Counted from the first letter of the stretch, positions 44,860-54,331 are shown. The stretch is 64,000 nucleotides of DNA from Acetivibrio cellulolyticus CD2 (GCF_000179595.2 NZ_JH556653.1:1771721-1835720), one strand, 5' to 3'. Program-made: numbers and translations. Notes: generated by a model from the sequence alone, not told the origin.

Positions 44860-46794
44860 CTATCTGACTTTTGCCCCACTTTCAATTGCCTTATCTAAAG
44901 CTGCAAGTATCATCCCCTGGGATTCTATACCTTTTAACTTGACAGGCTTTAAGTTTGCAACAAGAATAACAAATTTACCTATCAATTCATCAGGTGAGTA
45001 GTGCTTTGCAATTCCGGACACTACCTGTCTTATCTCTTCTCCCATCTCCAACTTCAGTTTAAGCAGCTTGTCGGCACCTTCGACCTTCTCAGCTTCTAAT
45101 ACCTTCGCCACTCTTAAGTCAATCTTTGCAAAATCCTCAATAGAAATAAATCCATCCGGACTTGCCTTTTCTTCCTTTTGCTTTACTGCATCCTTTTGAT
45201 CTTTCTTTTCGGGTTGTTGAACTGTAAGCTTTTCAAGCTCTTCCATTTCCTTTTTGATATCTATTCTTGGGAAAATAACATCACCTTTATTTACCTTCGT
45301 TCCTGCCGGGTACACTCCCCAATTTTGTGTACTGTCCCAATCGATAGTCTTCTTATCGGTAAGCCCCAATTGATTCCATATCTTTTCAGGTGTTTCAGGC
45401 ATAAACGGCTGTAATAGAATAGATACAATCCTTAAGCTCTCTGCAAGATTGTACATTACACCTGCAAGTCTTGGCTTGTTTGCCTCATCTTTAGCCAACG
45501 CCCATGGCATTGTCTCATCAATATATTTATTGGTTCTGGATATAACCTTCCAGATTTCAGTCAGAGCCGAACTGAACTGTAATTTATCCAACAGCTGCTC
45601 AACCTTAGGAGGAGTCTCCATAACAACCTTTTTCAGATCCTGATCAAAGTCGCCTTCTAGTCTTTCATCTGGCATTACACCATCGAAATACTTATCTATC
45701 ATTGCAACAGTTCTGCTTACCAAATTTCCCAAATCGTTGGCAAGATCCGAATTAATTCTGTTTATTAGTGCCTCGTTAGAGAATACTCCATCCGATCCAA
45801 AAGGAACTTCTCTTAAAAGGAAGTATCTTATAGCATCAAGTCCGTATTTTTCAACTAAAACTACAGGATCTACAACATTTCCCTTAGATTTTGACATCTT
45901 GCCGCCTTCCAAAAGGAGCCAGCCATGACCGTAAATCTGCTTTGGAAGAGGTTCACCCAGAGCCATTAACATTGCAGGCCAGATAATTGTATGGAACCTG
46001 ACAATTTCCTTACCTACCAGATGCACATCAGCAGGCCAATATTTCTTATACGCCTGCTCATCTTCAGACATAAATCCCAAAGCAGTGATATAATTTGAAA
46101 GCGCATCTATCCACACATAAACAACATGTTTTTCATCAAATGTAACAGGCACTCCCCAGTTGAATGTTGTCCTCGACACACATAAGTCTTCAAGGCCGGG
46201 TCTTAAAAAGTTATTGAGCATCTCATTCTGCCTTGAAACCGGCTGAATAAATTCAGGATTTTCCTCTATAAATTTTATTAACCTGTCCTGATACTTCGAC
46301 AACCGAAAGAAATAGCTTTCTTCTTTGGTAAGCTCCACTTCTCTTCCACAGTCCGGGCACTTGCCATCAACCAACTGGGTCTTTGTCCAGAACGATTCAC
46401 AAGGAGTACAATACCATCCTTCGTATTCGCTCTTGTAAATATCGCCCTGGTCATAAAGCTTTTTGAATATTTTCTGAACAGCTTCCTCATGGTTTTTATC
46501 CGTAGTCCTTATAAATCTGTCGTTGGTTATCTTCATAAGTTTCCACAGATCTTTAATTCCATCAACTATTTCATCCACATATTGCTTTGGAGTAACTCCC
46601 TTAGCCTCTGCTTTTCGTTGGATCTTCTGCCCATGCTCATCAGTCCCTGTAAGGAACATTACATCATAGCCCTTTAACCTTTTGTACCTCGCCACTGCAT
46701 CAGCAGCAACAGTTGTATATGAATGTCCGATATGTAATTTATCGCTTGGGTAATAAATAGGCGTTGTAATGTAATAAGTTTTATTTCCCATCAT
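44860..46794 (-). CDS. metG: Methionyl-tRNA synthetase
   Basis: This 644-residue enzyme has the HIGH motif (LHIGHSY, residues 21-24), the zinc-binding pair CTPCESFW and CPDCGRE, the signature GGKMSKSKGNVVDP near residue 300, the anticodon-binding helices, and a C-terminal tRNA-binding (Trbp111-like) domain from about 540, with DFAKIDLRVAKVLEAEKVEGADKL split across the OB fold. It charges tRNA-Met. GGGAGG precedes two consecutive ATGs, the first at 46794. It heads the metG-tatD pair. Confidence 0.97.
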   Translation of the reverse strand: MMGNKTYYITTPIYYPSDKLHIGHSYTTVAADAVARYKRLKGYDVMFLTGTDEHGQKIQRKAEAKGVTPKQYVDEIVDGIKDLWKLMKITNDRFIRTTDKNHEEAVQKIFKKLYDQGDIYKSEYEGWYCTPCESFWTKTQLVDGKCPDCGREVELTKEESYFFRLSKYQDRLIKFIEENPEFIQPVSRQNEMLNNFLRPGLEDLCVSRTTFNWGVPVTFDEKHVVYVWIDALSNYITALGFMSEDEQAYKKYWPADVHLVGKEIVRFHTIIWPAMLMALGEPLPKQIYGHGWLLLEGGKMSKSKGNVVDPVVLVEKYGLDAIRYFLLREVPFGSDGVFSNEALINRINSDLANDLGNLVSRTVAMIDKYFDGVMPDERLEGDFDQDLKKVVMETPPKVEQLLDKLQFSSALTEIWKVISRTNKYIDETMPWALAKDEANKPRLAGVMYNLAESLRIVSILLQPFMPETPEKIWNQLGLTDKKTIDWDSTQNWGVYPAGTKVNKGDVIFPRIDIKKEMEELEKLTVQQPEKKDQKDAVKQKEEKASPDGFISIEDFAKIDLRVAKVLEAEKVEGADKLLKLKLEMGEEIRQVVSGIAKHYSPDELIGKFVILVANLKPVKLKGIESQGMILAALDKAIESGAKVR

Positions 46795-46876
46795 CTATAT
46801 CCTCCCTTATAATATTCACACTATTTACGGCTTAAGCTTATGTAAACCGTTTAAATTTAAGGCCAAATCATAATTA

Positions 46877-46907
46877 GGAATACTGAAAATGCAACTTCAG
46901 CTATTCC
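46877..46907. repeat. Dispersed 31-bp hairpin repeat, copy B
   Basis: Same length as copy A at 13994 and identical at about 27 of 31 positions. The arms GGAATACTGAA and TTCAGCTATTCC pair, and the changes in the two arms are partly compensating. Confidence 0.7.
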
Positions 46908-47052
46908 TTAGCAAGATAAACTGCTCCATTGTTTCCATTAATACTAATATACATATATACTGTCCATTTTTCAAGAAATTTACGATAAATTCTGTTAAAA
47001 GACTTAAAACAGAGGAAGTGCATTATTAATATTATAGAAGATTTGAAACTAG

Positions 47053-47086
47053 AAGTGCTAAAAATATAACTTCGGCTATAATTTCA
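47053..47086. repeat. Dispersed hairpin repeat, copy C
   Basis: It shares the core AAAAATATAACTTCGGCTAT with copy A; the outer arms are diverged (GAAGTGCT and ATAATTTC). Confidence 0.55.
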
Positions 47087-47123
47087 CAATGTAGCCTTAT
47101 TTGACCGAAATAGACCCGTGTAT

Positions 47124-47657
47124 CTACCCTCCAAACACAACAGTACAAATCCAAACAGCTGTGATAACACTAACAAGATCAGCTACCAGAGCAGCAACAA
47201 GAGTAAATCTTATATTTTTTATGCCTACAGAGCCAAAATACACAGCCAGAGTGTAAAAAATAGTCTCCGTGGATCCCATAAGTGTTGAAGCAAGCCTTCC
47301 TATAAACGAGTCAGGTCCATAAGTTTTCAGGAGATCGGAAACTAATGCCAAAGATGCACTCCCTGATATGGGCCTTAAAAATACGAGGGGAACGGTTTCC
47401 GAAGGTATTCTCAGAAGGTTGGTAACAGGCTTTACAGCAAACACGATCAAGTCCAGTGCCCCTGATGCACGAAACACTCCTATTGCCACCATAAGGCCAA
47501 CAAGTGGAGGGATAATTCTTAGTACAGTACTAATTCCTTCCTTTGCTCCTTCCACAAAGACATCGTAAACTTTAATTTCCTTATACATGCCTGCTGCCAA
47601 TATAACAAGAAAAATTGTCGGAATTGCATATGATGAAGGGTTAGTTATTATGTCCAT
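47124..47657 (-). CDS. spmB: Spore maturation protein B
   Basis: This 177-residue membrane protein of the nucleoside-recognition (Gate) family has GAKEGISTVLRIIPPLVGLMVAI, RPISGSASLALVSDLL and GSTETIFYTLAVYFGSV, typical of SpmB. With SpmA it is needed for dehydration of the spore core. GAGGTAG precedes the ATG. It starts 3 bp after the spmA stop, so the two are translationally coupled. Confidence 0.95.
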   Translation of the reverse strand: MDIITNPSSYAIPTIFLVILAAGMYKEIKVYDVFVEGAKEGISTVLRIIPPLVGLMVAIGVFRASGALDLIVFAVKPVTNLLRIPSETVPLVFLRPISGSASLALVSDLLKTYGPDSFIGRLASTLMGSTETIFYTLAVYFGSVGIKNIRFTLVAALVADLVSVITAVWICTVVFGG

Positions 47658-47660
47658 ATA

Positions 47661-48251
47661 CTACCTCACTTTCTCTCTTCGGAAGAAAGAGAAAACCTTT
47701 ACTGTGATTATGCCTGCAATAGATGCACAAATAGTAGCAACCCATATAGTACCTATTATTTCGGCCGGATTGTTTGAACCTGCTGCTGAACGAACTGCTA
47801 TAACCGTGGCCGGAATAAATTGTATACACGCCGTATTCAAGACAAGAAACATGCTCATTTCATTTGTTGCAGTTTCTTTATTTTTATTAAGCTTTTGTAA
47901 GTCACCCATAGCTTTTAACCCTAAAGGAGTAGCCGCATTACCAAGCCCTAAAAAATTTGCAACAAGATTCATAACTACAGCGCCTGATGCAGGATGGTCT
48001 TTGGGGATACCAGGAAATAAGAATTTTAGAACAGGCCGTACAGTTCTTGAAAGTATTCTAATCATTCCGCTCTTTTCAGCCACTCCCATTAACCCTGTCC
48101 AAAGGCACATTATCCCCAGCAAACCTATACTAAGGTCTATGGCATTTTTTGAAGAATCTACTACAGCCTGTGTAACTGCATCAACTCTTCCATTTATAAT
48201 TCCAACAATAATACCAAAAACCAGCATTCCAAACCAAATATAATTAAGCAA
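47661..48251 (-). CDS. spmA: Spore maturation protein A
   Basis: This 196-residue membrane protein has the SpmA pattern: an N-terminal helix LNYIWFGMLVFGIIVGIING, the conserved VMNLVANFLGLGNAATPLGLKAM, and NTACIQFIPATVIAVR. It acts with SpmB in spore dehydration. The start is TTG with a GGGG run eight bases before. Its insertion between abrB and metG breaks the order known in Bacillus subtilis. Confidence 0.95.
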   Translation of the reverse strand: MLNYIWFGMLVFGIIVGIINGRVDAVTQAVVDSSKNAIDLSIGLLGIMCLWTGLMGVAEKSGMIRILSRTVRPVLKFLFPGIPKDHPASGAVVMNLVANFLGLGNAATPLGLKAMGDLQKLNKNKETATNEMSMFLVLNTACIQFIPATVIAVRSAAGSNNPAEIIGTIWVATICASIAGIITVKVFSFFRREKVR

Positions 48252-48698
48252 AACAAAAACCCCATATTGTTTAGTACATACCCTAAATAATTTATATGAG
48301 GCTCCGAATATTTATATTCTATAATACTGACCGTTAAATCAAATATAGTTTTTTCATATTATCACAAATATAAACTATTTTGTTAGATACTTTACCATTA
48401 TGGTTTTTCGTCCCAGCAACATTTTGTTGCTATTTTAAGTTAACCTAAATTCAAAATCCTTTTTTGGAATCAGTTTGATTACCCATAGATATTTAGCTTT
48501 GCCAGTTAATTCTTGGGATTGAAACGGTAGTTAATGTAATACTATGTAATTTACAGTGTCTATATCGAATTAATTACAGATTGCTATCTTCCTTCTCGTA
48601 AGCCTATTGTATCAGTTTTATGTTAAAACATGTAGTATTAAATTACAATTTAACCACAAATTATTACTGCATTTTTTTGAAATTTTTTAAATTACGTG
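48252..48698. other. Divergent intergenic region spmA/abrB
   Basis: No gene was seen between the spmA start and the abrB promoter. An AT-rich leader of spmA is expected near 48260-48330; no box pair is assigned. Confidence 0.4.
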
Positions 48699-48727
48699 TT
48701 GACTATTATTGGCATTTATGGTACTAT
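48699..48727 (+). promoter_or_regulatory. SigA promoter of abrB
   Basis: TTGACT (48699-48704), a 17-nt spacer and TACTAT (48722-48727) form a near-consensus promoter 48 bp before the abrB start. Confidence 0.75.
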
Positions 48728-48774
48728 AAAAATGCAAAGTTTGTCGAATACTGTAATATTTGAAGGAGGATTCA

Positions 48775-49017
48775 ATGATGAAATCTACTGGTATTGTAAG
48801 AAAAGTTGATGAATTAGGAAGGGTTGTACTGCCTATCGAGTTAAGAAGGACTTTAGACATTGCTGAAAAGGACGCTCTTGAGATTTATGTAGACGGCGCT
48901 ACTATAATTCTTAAGAAGTATGAACCAGCTTGTATTTTCTGTGGCAATGCAAAGGATGTTGCTGTTTACAAAGGCAAAAACATCTGCCCTGACTGCATGA
49001 GAGAATTAAAGAAATAA
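48775..49017 (+). CDS. abrB: AbrB family transcriptional regulator
   Basis: GAAGGAGG precedes the ATG at 48775 (the frame opens at a TTG at 48760 that overlaps the ribosome site). The 80-residue protein has the swapped-hairpin DNA-binding domain STGIVRKVDELGRVVLPIELRRTL, and a C-terminal part with two Cys pairs (CIFCGNA, CPDC) that probably hold zinc, as in many clostridial AbrB proteins. AbrB is a transition-state regulator. Its place next to rsmI matches Bacillus subtilis. Confidence 0.95.
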   Translation: MMKSTGIVRKVDELGRVVLPIELRRTLDIAEKDALEIYVDGATIILKKYEPACIFCGNAKDVAVYKGKNICPDCMRELKK

Positions 49018-49033
49018 TAATTTCTTAAATAAA

Positions 49034-49068
49034 CGGGGTTTGTTTACGAACAAACTCCTTTTATTTTG
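49034..49068 (+). terminator. Terminator after abrB
   Basis: GGGGTTTGTTT (49035-49045) and AACAAACTCC (49049-49058) pair, followed by TTTTATTTTG. Confidence 0.85.
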
Positions 49069-49113
49069 TTCATTTTTGTCGAAAAAAACATGATTTAATT
49101 TTTTAAAAGCTCC

Positions 49114-49144
49114 GAAATAGCTAAAGTTATATTTTGATCATTCC
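49114..49144. repeat. Dispersed 31-bp hairpin repeat, copy D
   Basis: This copy is in inverted orientation to copy A and has the same length; its reverse complement starts GGAATGATCAAAATATAAC and ends AGCTATTTC. It lies between the convergent abrB and rsmI ends. Confidence 0.6.
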
Positions 49145-49155
49145 TAAATAGTATT

Positions 49156-49998
49156 TTACAATAGTCCATTATATACTTCTCGTTTGCTTATTCCTCTATC
49201 CTCCGCAACTTTCTTCATGGCATCCTTCTTATCAAGTCCTTCGCTTATGTATAATTTCATATGTTCTTCAAGACTCATAGTATTCCAGTCTTTTTTCCGG
49301 CTTTCAAACACAACCTCTTCACTAATACCTTCGACCATCAGAACAAATTCTCCTTTCGGAGATTCATTGTCGTATTTTTCTATTGCACTTTCCAGGTCGC
49401 ACCTTATAATTTCCTCAAACCTTTTGGTAAGTTCACGGGCAAAAACTATCTTCCTGTTACCAAACGCATCATACAAATCCTTTAATGTATGTATCAGCTT
49501 ATGAGGAGCTTCATAAAAGACTATAGTTCTTACCTCATTTTTAAGTGAAGCAAGTCTCTCTTTCCTCGCTCTTTTGTTCATTGGCAAAAAACCTTCGAAC
49601 GCAAACCGACCTGCAGGAAGTCCCGAAATCACCAAACCTGTAACTGCGGCAACTGGTCCAGGTATCATTGTAACTTTGATATCGTTTTCAATACAAAGCT
49701 TTACAAGGTCTTCACCGGGATCTGATATTCCAGGAGTACCTGCATCTGATACCAGTGCAATATTTTTTCCTTCCAGGAGCTGGTTTATAAGGTAATTTCC
49801 TTTTTCCTTCTTGTTATGCTCATAATAGCTTACAAGACTTTTTTTAATTTCAAAATGATTTAAAAGCTTGATAGTTTGCCTCGTATCCTCTGCTGCAATA
49901 AAGTCAACTTCCCTAAGAGTTCTTATGGCCCTAAATGTTATATCTTCAAGATTTCCTATAGGGGTTGCAACAAGGTACAGCATTCCTTTGTTATTCAA
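49156..49998 (-). CDS. rsmI: 16S rRNA (cytidine-1402-2'-O)-methyltransferase
   Basis: This 280-residue protein is of the tetrapyrrole methylase fold: GMLYLVATPIGNLEDIT at the start, AAEDTRQTIKLLNH, LVSDAGTPGISDPGE, and the C-terminal GEFVLMVEG with a KDAMKKVAEDRGISKREVY helix. RsmI methylates the ribose of C1402 in 16S rRNA. The start is TTG with GAGAGGT before it, and it overlaps the trmN6 stop by 8 bp, so translation is coupled. It corresponds to yabC in Bacillus subtilis. Confidence 0.95.
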   Translation of the reverse strand: MNNKGMLYLVATPIGNLEDITFRAIRTLREVDFIAAEDTRQTIKLLNHFEIKKSLVSYYEHNKKEKGNYLINQLLEGKNIALVSDAGTPGISDPGEDLVKLCIENDIKVTMIPGPVAAVTGLVISGLPAGRFAFEGFLPMNKRARKERLASLKNEVRTIVFYEAPHKLIHTLKDLYDAFGNRKIVFARELTKRFEEIIRCDLESAIEKYDNESPKGEFVLMVEGISEEVVFESRKKDWNTMSLEEHMKLYISEGLDKKDAMKKVAEDRGISKREVYNGLL

Positions 49999-50761
49999 TT
50001 TCGGTTACCTCTCTACAATATATTTCATTAATTTCTTTTGAGTAATTTCCGTTTCCATCATAGACATAGAGCGGATCCATCATTTTCAATTGAGGACGTC
50101 CCTGCCTCGAGCCTTTAATCAAAATGAGGTTTGGCTTTTTGTAAGGAGTTGGATGTACAAATCTTATGTACTTCGGCTCAATTGTATATTTCCTCATAAA
50201 CCAGATTATATCTGCAAGTCTGTCAGGCCTATGAACCATTGCGAACTGTCCGCCTGATACTAAAAGCTTTGAAGCAGACTTTACAACATCCTCCAAAGAA
50301 CACAATATTTCATGTCTGGCTATAGCCTTGGTATCTCTAATATTTATAAGGCCTCCACCCTGATTCATGTACGGAGGATTTGATACAACAACATCAAAAC
50401 TTGATGCTCCAAAGCGTCCAACACTTTCTTTTATATCACCGCATACTATCTTGACACGATCTTCAAGGCAATTCATCTTTACACTTCTATCTGCCATTTC
50501 TGCAATGTCTTCCTGAATCTCAAGACCAACTATAGATTTTGCCTCGGTCTTCCCAGCTAGAAGTATGGAAATAATTCCAGTACCGGTACCTAAATCAATA
50601 ACGGAATTTCCTTTTTTTACATCAGCGAAATTTGCAAGCAGCACTGCATCAAGCCCAAAACGAAAGGCTTTATCTTTCTGTATAATCTTCAAACCCTTAT
50701 ATTGCAGGTCATCTATATTTTCATTTTCCATTAATTTAATATTCAAAACAAAATCAGCCAC
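49991..50761 (-). CDS. trmN6: tRNA1(Val) adenine-N6-methyltransferase-like
   Basis: This Rossmann methyltransferase has the SAM motif VIDLGTGTGIISILLA and the N6-adenine motif VVVSNPPYMNQGGG. The segment DKAFRFGLDAVLLANF and the C-terminal KPNLILIKGSRQGRPQLKM are typical of the YfiC/TrmN6 (YabB) family, which methylates A37 of tRNA1(Val). The frame opens at a GTG at 50761; no good ribosome site marks the start, so it could be slightly shorter. The gene order with rsmI matches Bacillus subtilis yabB. Confidence 0.92.
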   Translation of the reverse strand: MADFVLNIKLMENENIDDLQYKGLKIIQKDKAFRFGLDAVLLANFADVKKGNSVIDLGTGTGIISILLAGKTEAKSIVGLEIQEDIAEMADRSVKMNCLEDRVKIVCGDIKESVGRFGASSFDVVVSNPPYMNQGGGLINIRDTKAIARHEILCSLEDVVKSASKLLVSGGQFAMVHRPDRLADIIWFMRKYTIEPKYIRFVHPTPYKKPNLILIKGSRQGRPQLKMMDPLYVYDGNGNYSKEINEIYCREVTEIE

Positions 50762-50810
50762 CCAAAACGATATTAAAAAATCAATAATGCTAAGTGCATT
50801 GATATGCGCA

Positions 50811-50853
50811 GCAAAAAAGGAGCCAGTTTAAGGCCAAACCCCACTAGACTCCC
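50811..50853 (-). terminator. Terminator after the ferredoxin gene
   Basis: On the minus strand an imperfect hairpin with GGAG/CTCC ends and an AGT/ACT inner pair is followed by six T's. It lies 13 bp past the ferredoxin stop. Confidence 0.6.
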
Positions 50854-50865
50854 CATTTACTAATA

Positions 50866-51036
50866 TTATTTTTGCTTAGGAGCATCTACAGGACAAACAT
50901 TTGCACAAGCTCCGCATTCTATGCAAGCACTTTCATCAATTACATAACTGCTATCACCTGCTGAAATACAGGAAACAGGGCACTCTGGTTCACACGCGCC
51001 ACAACTGATACATGCTTCAGTTATAAAATATGCCAT
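50866..51036 (-). CDS. 2[4Fe-4S] ferredoxin
   Basis: This is a 56-residue clostridial-type ferredoxin. After MAYFITEA come two cluster motifs, CISCGACEPECP and CIECGACANVCP, each with the CxxCxxCxxxCP spacing, eight cysteines in all plus one extra. It carries electrons at low potential, for example to hydrogenase or from pyruvate oxidation. GGAGGTG precedes the ATG at 51036. It is a single gene between ricT and trmN6 and is absent from this place in Bacillus subtilis. Confidence 0.96.
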   Translation of the reverse strand: MAYFITEACISCGACEPECPVSCISAGDSSYVIDESACIECGACANVCPVDAPKQK

Positions 51037-51270
51037 CTTAGGTACACCTCCTAATAATTATTATCTTAAAAATCGCCAAAACTGCCTTTTTATTTTATCA
51101 CCAATCTTCAATAAATGAAACTACTTTTTTCGAAATTGGCCTACAATTTTCATAACTAACCCATTTATTCCAGAAAATTATAGTTTCCCATCGAAAAAAG
51201 CTTAAATACATTCTTTTGAAGTCAAGGTTTTTGGCGTAATAACTAACCAAACTTTAAACTTGAAAAATTT

Positions 51271-52146
51271 CTAATCTTCAAGCTGCTTTAATTCTTCAAT
51301 ACTTATTCCCGGTTCTATTTCATCGTGACTAACTGCATCTTTAATTATCTTCACCTGACTTGCATTATATACCTTCAAATCAGTCTCATTACCTTTATCA
51401 AGTTTTACTTTTACTAATTCCTTAAGAAGACTTATTCCCATTACAACACCTTGACCATCAGGAGTTTCAACAATGGCTCCTTCTTTTGGAACTCTTGTTA
51501 TTATTTCTTCATAGGCATCCTGCTCGTATTTCAAACAGCACATAAGTCTGCCGCATGCACCTGATATTTTTGTAGGATTTAATGATAACCCTTGTTCCTT
51601 AGCCATCTTAATAGAAACCGGCTGGAAGTCTCCCAAAAATGCGTTGCAGCACAGAACTCTTCCGCATACGCCAAGGCCGCCCATCATCTTGGACTCATCC
51701 CTAACACCTATTTGACGGAGCTCAATTCTTGTCCTGAAAACCGATGCAAGGTCCTTTACAAGTTCCCTGAAATCAACTCTTCCATCTGCTGTAAAGTAAA
51801 ACAAAACCTTATTATTATCAAATGTGTATTCAACATCTATTAACTTCATTTCAAGCTTGTGATCATTTATTTTTTGCAGACATATATCAAAAGCTTCTTT
51901 TTCTCTTCTTGCATTCTCTTCATAGTGCTTTTTGTCTTCCTCATCCGCTACTCTTATCACTTTCTTAAGCGGTGCAACTATTTGGTCCTCAGGTACCTCC
52001 GTATTTGGAACTACAACAAGTCCAAACTCTATACCTCTTGCAGTTTCTACAATAGCATTTTCGTTTAACTTTATTTCCAAATCACCCGGATCAAAATAAT
52101 AAATCTTACCGGCTCTTTTAAACCTTACCCCAACCACCTTTACCAT
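51271..52146 (-). CDS. ricT: PSP1-domain protein RicT (YaaT)
   Basis: This 291-residue protein has the PSP1 domain with the conserved pieces VGVRFKRAGKIYYFDPGD, YFTADGRVDFRELVKDLA and the cysteine-rich stretch GGLGVCGRVLCCNAFL, with SGACGRLMCCLKYEQ. YaaT is a subunit of the Fe-S RicA-RicF-RicT complex, which speeds the phosphorelay and RNA cleavage by RNase Y. AGGAGG precedes the ATG. The start overlaps the holB stop by one base, so it is translationally coupled. Confidence 0.95.
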   Translation of the reverse strand: MVKVVGVRFKRAGKIYYFDPGDLEIKLNENAIVETARGIEFGLVVVPNTEVPEDQIVAPLKKVIRVADEEDKKHYEENARREKEAFDICLQKINDHKLEMKLIDVEYTFDNNKVLFYFTADGRVDFRELVKDLASVFRTRIELRQIGVRDESKMMGGLGVCGRVLCCNAFLGDFQPVSIKMAKEQGLSLNPTKISGACGRLMCCLKYEQDAYEEIITRVPKEGAIVETPDGQGVVMGISLLKELVKVKLDKGNETDLKVYNASQVKIIKDAVSHDEIEPGISIEELKQLED

Positions 52147-53147
52147 TATATCTTTTCCTCCTGAAGTTTCATCAGCATAACTTCTATAACAAGTTGATAA
52201 TTGGCATTCTGTTTTATATTTCTACGTGCTTCTTCGATCGCAGCTATATTTCCAATTAGTTTACCTATCTTAAATCCATCCACATTCTTTAATATAATAT
52301 CCTTTTTATCTGAATTAATCAATATATTTTCATTTCCAGACTTTTTGGCAATTAATAAATCCCTATAAAACAATAACATTATATCCAATATTGAATCTAC
52401 ATTATCTTTATTTTCCTCAAAAAAATCATAAATATCAAAAATACATATAAGTTCTGAGTTTTTTAATTTCAGTATCACTTCAATGGCTTTATCCCTATTT
52501 AAGCGAAAATCCTCAGACTCTATAAGGGTAAGAGCTTTCCCCGGCACACCGTCAGCGTAGGAAACAATAAAATCAATTCCCTCCAACTCTTTTAATTCTT
52601 TTTTAAGAATACAGGATTTTACTTCTTCATCAGTATTCTTCCTGAAGTTGTATATAATACTGCGTGATCTTATAGTCTCCAGCAAACTGTTACTATTTGA
52701 GGTAGTCAAAATTATTACTGCATATCCCGGAGGTTCTTCCAATGTCTTAAGAATACAATTCTGTGCCTGAACTGTCATCTTGTCTGCCTCAGCAATCAGA
52801 TATACCTTTTTACCTGAATACATCGGCCTGATGCATATATCCTGCTGCATCCTTCTGATATCATCAACACTAATGCTTGCCCCTTCAGCCTCAACAACAT
52901 AGAAGTCAGGATTGTTACCACTACTAAAAAGGTGGCATGGCTGGCAATTTTCACATCGTTCTACAGAATTGCGCCCACTACAAAGAAGGGTGGATGCAAA
53001 AATTCTTGCCACCATCCTTTTACCGATACCCTCAGGTCCCGAAAAAATATAGGCATGTCTCGCGGAATCATCCCTTAAGACTGCTTTCAAGCTGCTTACA
53101 ACTTCATTTTGTCCGATAATATCGCTGAAATTCACGTTGCACCCCAT
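52146..53147 (-). CDS. holB: DNA polymerase III delta' subunit
   Basis: This 333-residue clamp-loader protein has the start FSDIIGQNEVVSSLKAVL, the P-loop SGPEGIGKRMVAR, a four-Cys zinc module (CSGRNSVERCENCQPC), and the sensor LKTLEEPPGYAVIILTTSN. It loads the beta clamp with HolA and DnaX. A GTG at 53135 with GGGGTG before it could be the true start, since relatives begin with FSDIIGQ. It lies between yaaR and ricT as in Bacillus subtilis. Confidence 0.94.
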   Translation of the reverse strand: MGCNVNFSDIIGQNEVVSSLKAVLRDDSARHAYIFSGPEGIGKRMVARIFASTLLCSGRNSVERCENCQPCHLFSSGNNPDFYVVEAEGASISVDDIRRMQQDICIRPMYSGKKVYLIAEADKMTVQAQNCILKTLEEPPGYAVIILTTSNSNSLLETIRSRSIIYNFRKNTDEEVKSCILKKELKELEGIDFIVSYADGVPGKALTLIESEDFRLNRDKAIEVILKLKNSELICIFDIYDFFEENKDNVDSILDIMLLFYRDLLIAKKSGNENILINSDKKDIILKNVDGFKIGKLIGNIAAIEEARRNIKQNANYQLVIEVMLMKLQEEKI

Positions 53148-53159
53148 ATTTTCGAAATC

Positions 53160-53612
53160 TTACAGAGAAATATCCAGAACCAACCCTCGTATGTCCTCTA
53201 TCCTCTGTAAAATTTTAATGTTATCCTTTTCTTTGCTTAAAACATCTTTTGTAAGTTCTTCAAGTTCAGAGTTAATTTTTTTTACAGTCGCATATACCCT
53301 ATGTCTTCCTCTCCGGTCAATGAAGCTTTCCTTGGAGAACTTATGTGAATTATTCAAGGTCTCATCAAGAAATTCGGATATAAGCTTTTTATATATCTTA
53401 AGTTCCCTTACATCTACCTTTTTCCCAAGCTTTTCTCCCTGGTCCGAAATCTGGTTTATCAGCTGTTTAATCCGCTCTTCAACGTTGTGCTCTTCAACCC
53501 GTTTGAGTTGGCTTCCAAAAGCGCTGCCATTGGTATCTGAAACTTTCTTCTGTTCACTGCCCGACACCTCAGCTATATTGGTTGAACTGTTCAAACCTTC
53601 ACTTATCTTCAT
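53160..53612 (-). CDS. yaaR: YaaR family protein (DUF327)
   Basis: The protein matches DUF327: VEERIKQLINQISDQGEKLGKKVDVRELKIYKKLISEFL split around residues 46-85, then RRGRHRVYATVKKINSELEEL. It is helical, without signal peptide, and its role is unknown. GGAG lies eight bases before the ATG at 53612; a GTG at 53621 is possible. It sits between tmk and holB, the conserved position in Firmicutes, and should be co-transcribed with them. Confidence 0.92.
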   Translation of the reverse strand: MKISEGLNSSTNIAEVSGSEQKKVSDTNGSAFGSQLKRVEEHNVEERIKQLINQISDQGEKLGKKVDVRELKIYKKLISEFLDETLNNSHKFSKESFIDRRGRHRVYATVKKINSELEELTKDVLSKEKDNIKILQRIEDIRGLVLDISL

Positions 53613-53648
53613 AAGCACCACTCCGTTTTATTCGAGTTTTGGCAAGCC

Positions 53649-54269
53649 TTAAGAAAATTTGTCCAAATACGCTTTAACATCCGAGAATATCTCTTCAATA
53701 TTTCTGTTGCTTTCAATAGCCTTTATTCTATCAGGGTACATTGATGCCAATTTTTTATAACCATTATATACTTTTCTATGAAAATCCATTGCTTCCCGCT
53801 CTATTCTGTCGGCACCCGTAGATTGAATTCTCCTCTCCAGGGCAACCTCCGGATCAATGTCAAAAAATAGAGTTACATCAGGCATAATGCCATCTAATGC
53901 GATCCTGTTTACTCTTTCGATCAATTCAATATCTATATTTCGGCCAAACCCCTGATATACATAACTTGAGTCTATAAACCTATCGCAAATTACAACTTTT
54001 CCCTCTGAAAGCGATGGTTTTATAAGCTCATTAACCAACTGAGCACGTGCTGATGCATACAGCATCATTTCCGTTATATACGCCATATCCGAATTTTCGG
54101 TATCAAGTATTATTGACCGGATTTTCTCTCCTATACTTGTCCCTCCGGGTTCTCTTGTAACTACTACTTCAAAGCCTTTACCTTTTAGATAGCTTTCTAT
54201 CAACTTAATTTGAGTAGTTTTACCCGATCCGTCAGTACCCTCAGTTGTAATAAATAGTCCTCTTTTCAT
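53649..54269 (-). CDS. tmk: Thymidylate kinase
   Basis: This 206-residue kinase has the P-loop TEGTDGSGKTTQ, the DRX-type motif CDRFIDSSYVYQGFGR, and the LID region with ALERRIQSTGADRIE. It phosphorylates dTMP to dTDP. GGAGGG precedes the ATG. It starts the tmk-yaaR-holB-ricT operon, with a promoter just upstream. Confidence 0.97.
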   Translation of the reverse strand: MKRGLFITTEGTDGSGKTTQIKLIESYLKGKGFEVVVTREPGGTSIGEKIRSIILDTENSDMAYITEMMLYASARAQLVNELIKPSLSEGKVVICDRFIDSSYVYQGFGRNIDIELIERVNRIALDGIMPDVTLFFDIDPEVALERRIQSTGADRIEREAMDFHRKVYNGYKKLASMYPDRIKAIESNRNIEEIFSDVKAYLDKFS

Positions 54270-54301
54270 TAAAACCCTCCGATGTGCCTATATTACATGC
54301 C

Positions 54302-54331
54302 ATTATACCATATCGCGATGATAGCTGCAAA
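54302..54331 (-). promoter_or_regulatory. Promoter of the tmk operon
   Basis: On the minus strand TTTGCA (54331-54326), an 18-nt spacer and a perfect TATAAT (54307-54302) lie 33 bp before the tmk ATG. Confidence 0.55.

Larger units (their letters stand above)
46795..47123. other. Intergenic region with two repeat copies
   Basis: This region holds no gene. It carries two copies of the dispersed hairpin repeat (46877-46907 and 47053-47086) between metG and spmB, and must also hold the metG promoter. Confidence 0.6.
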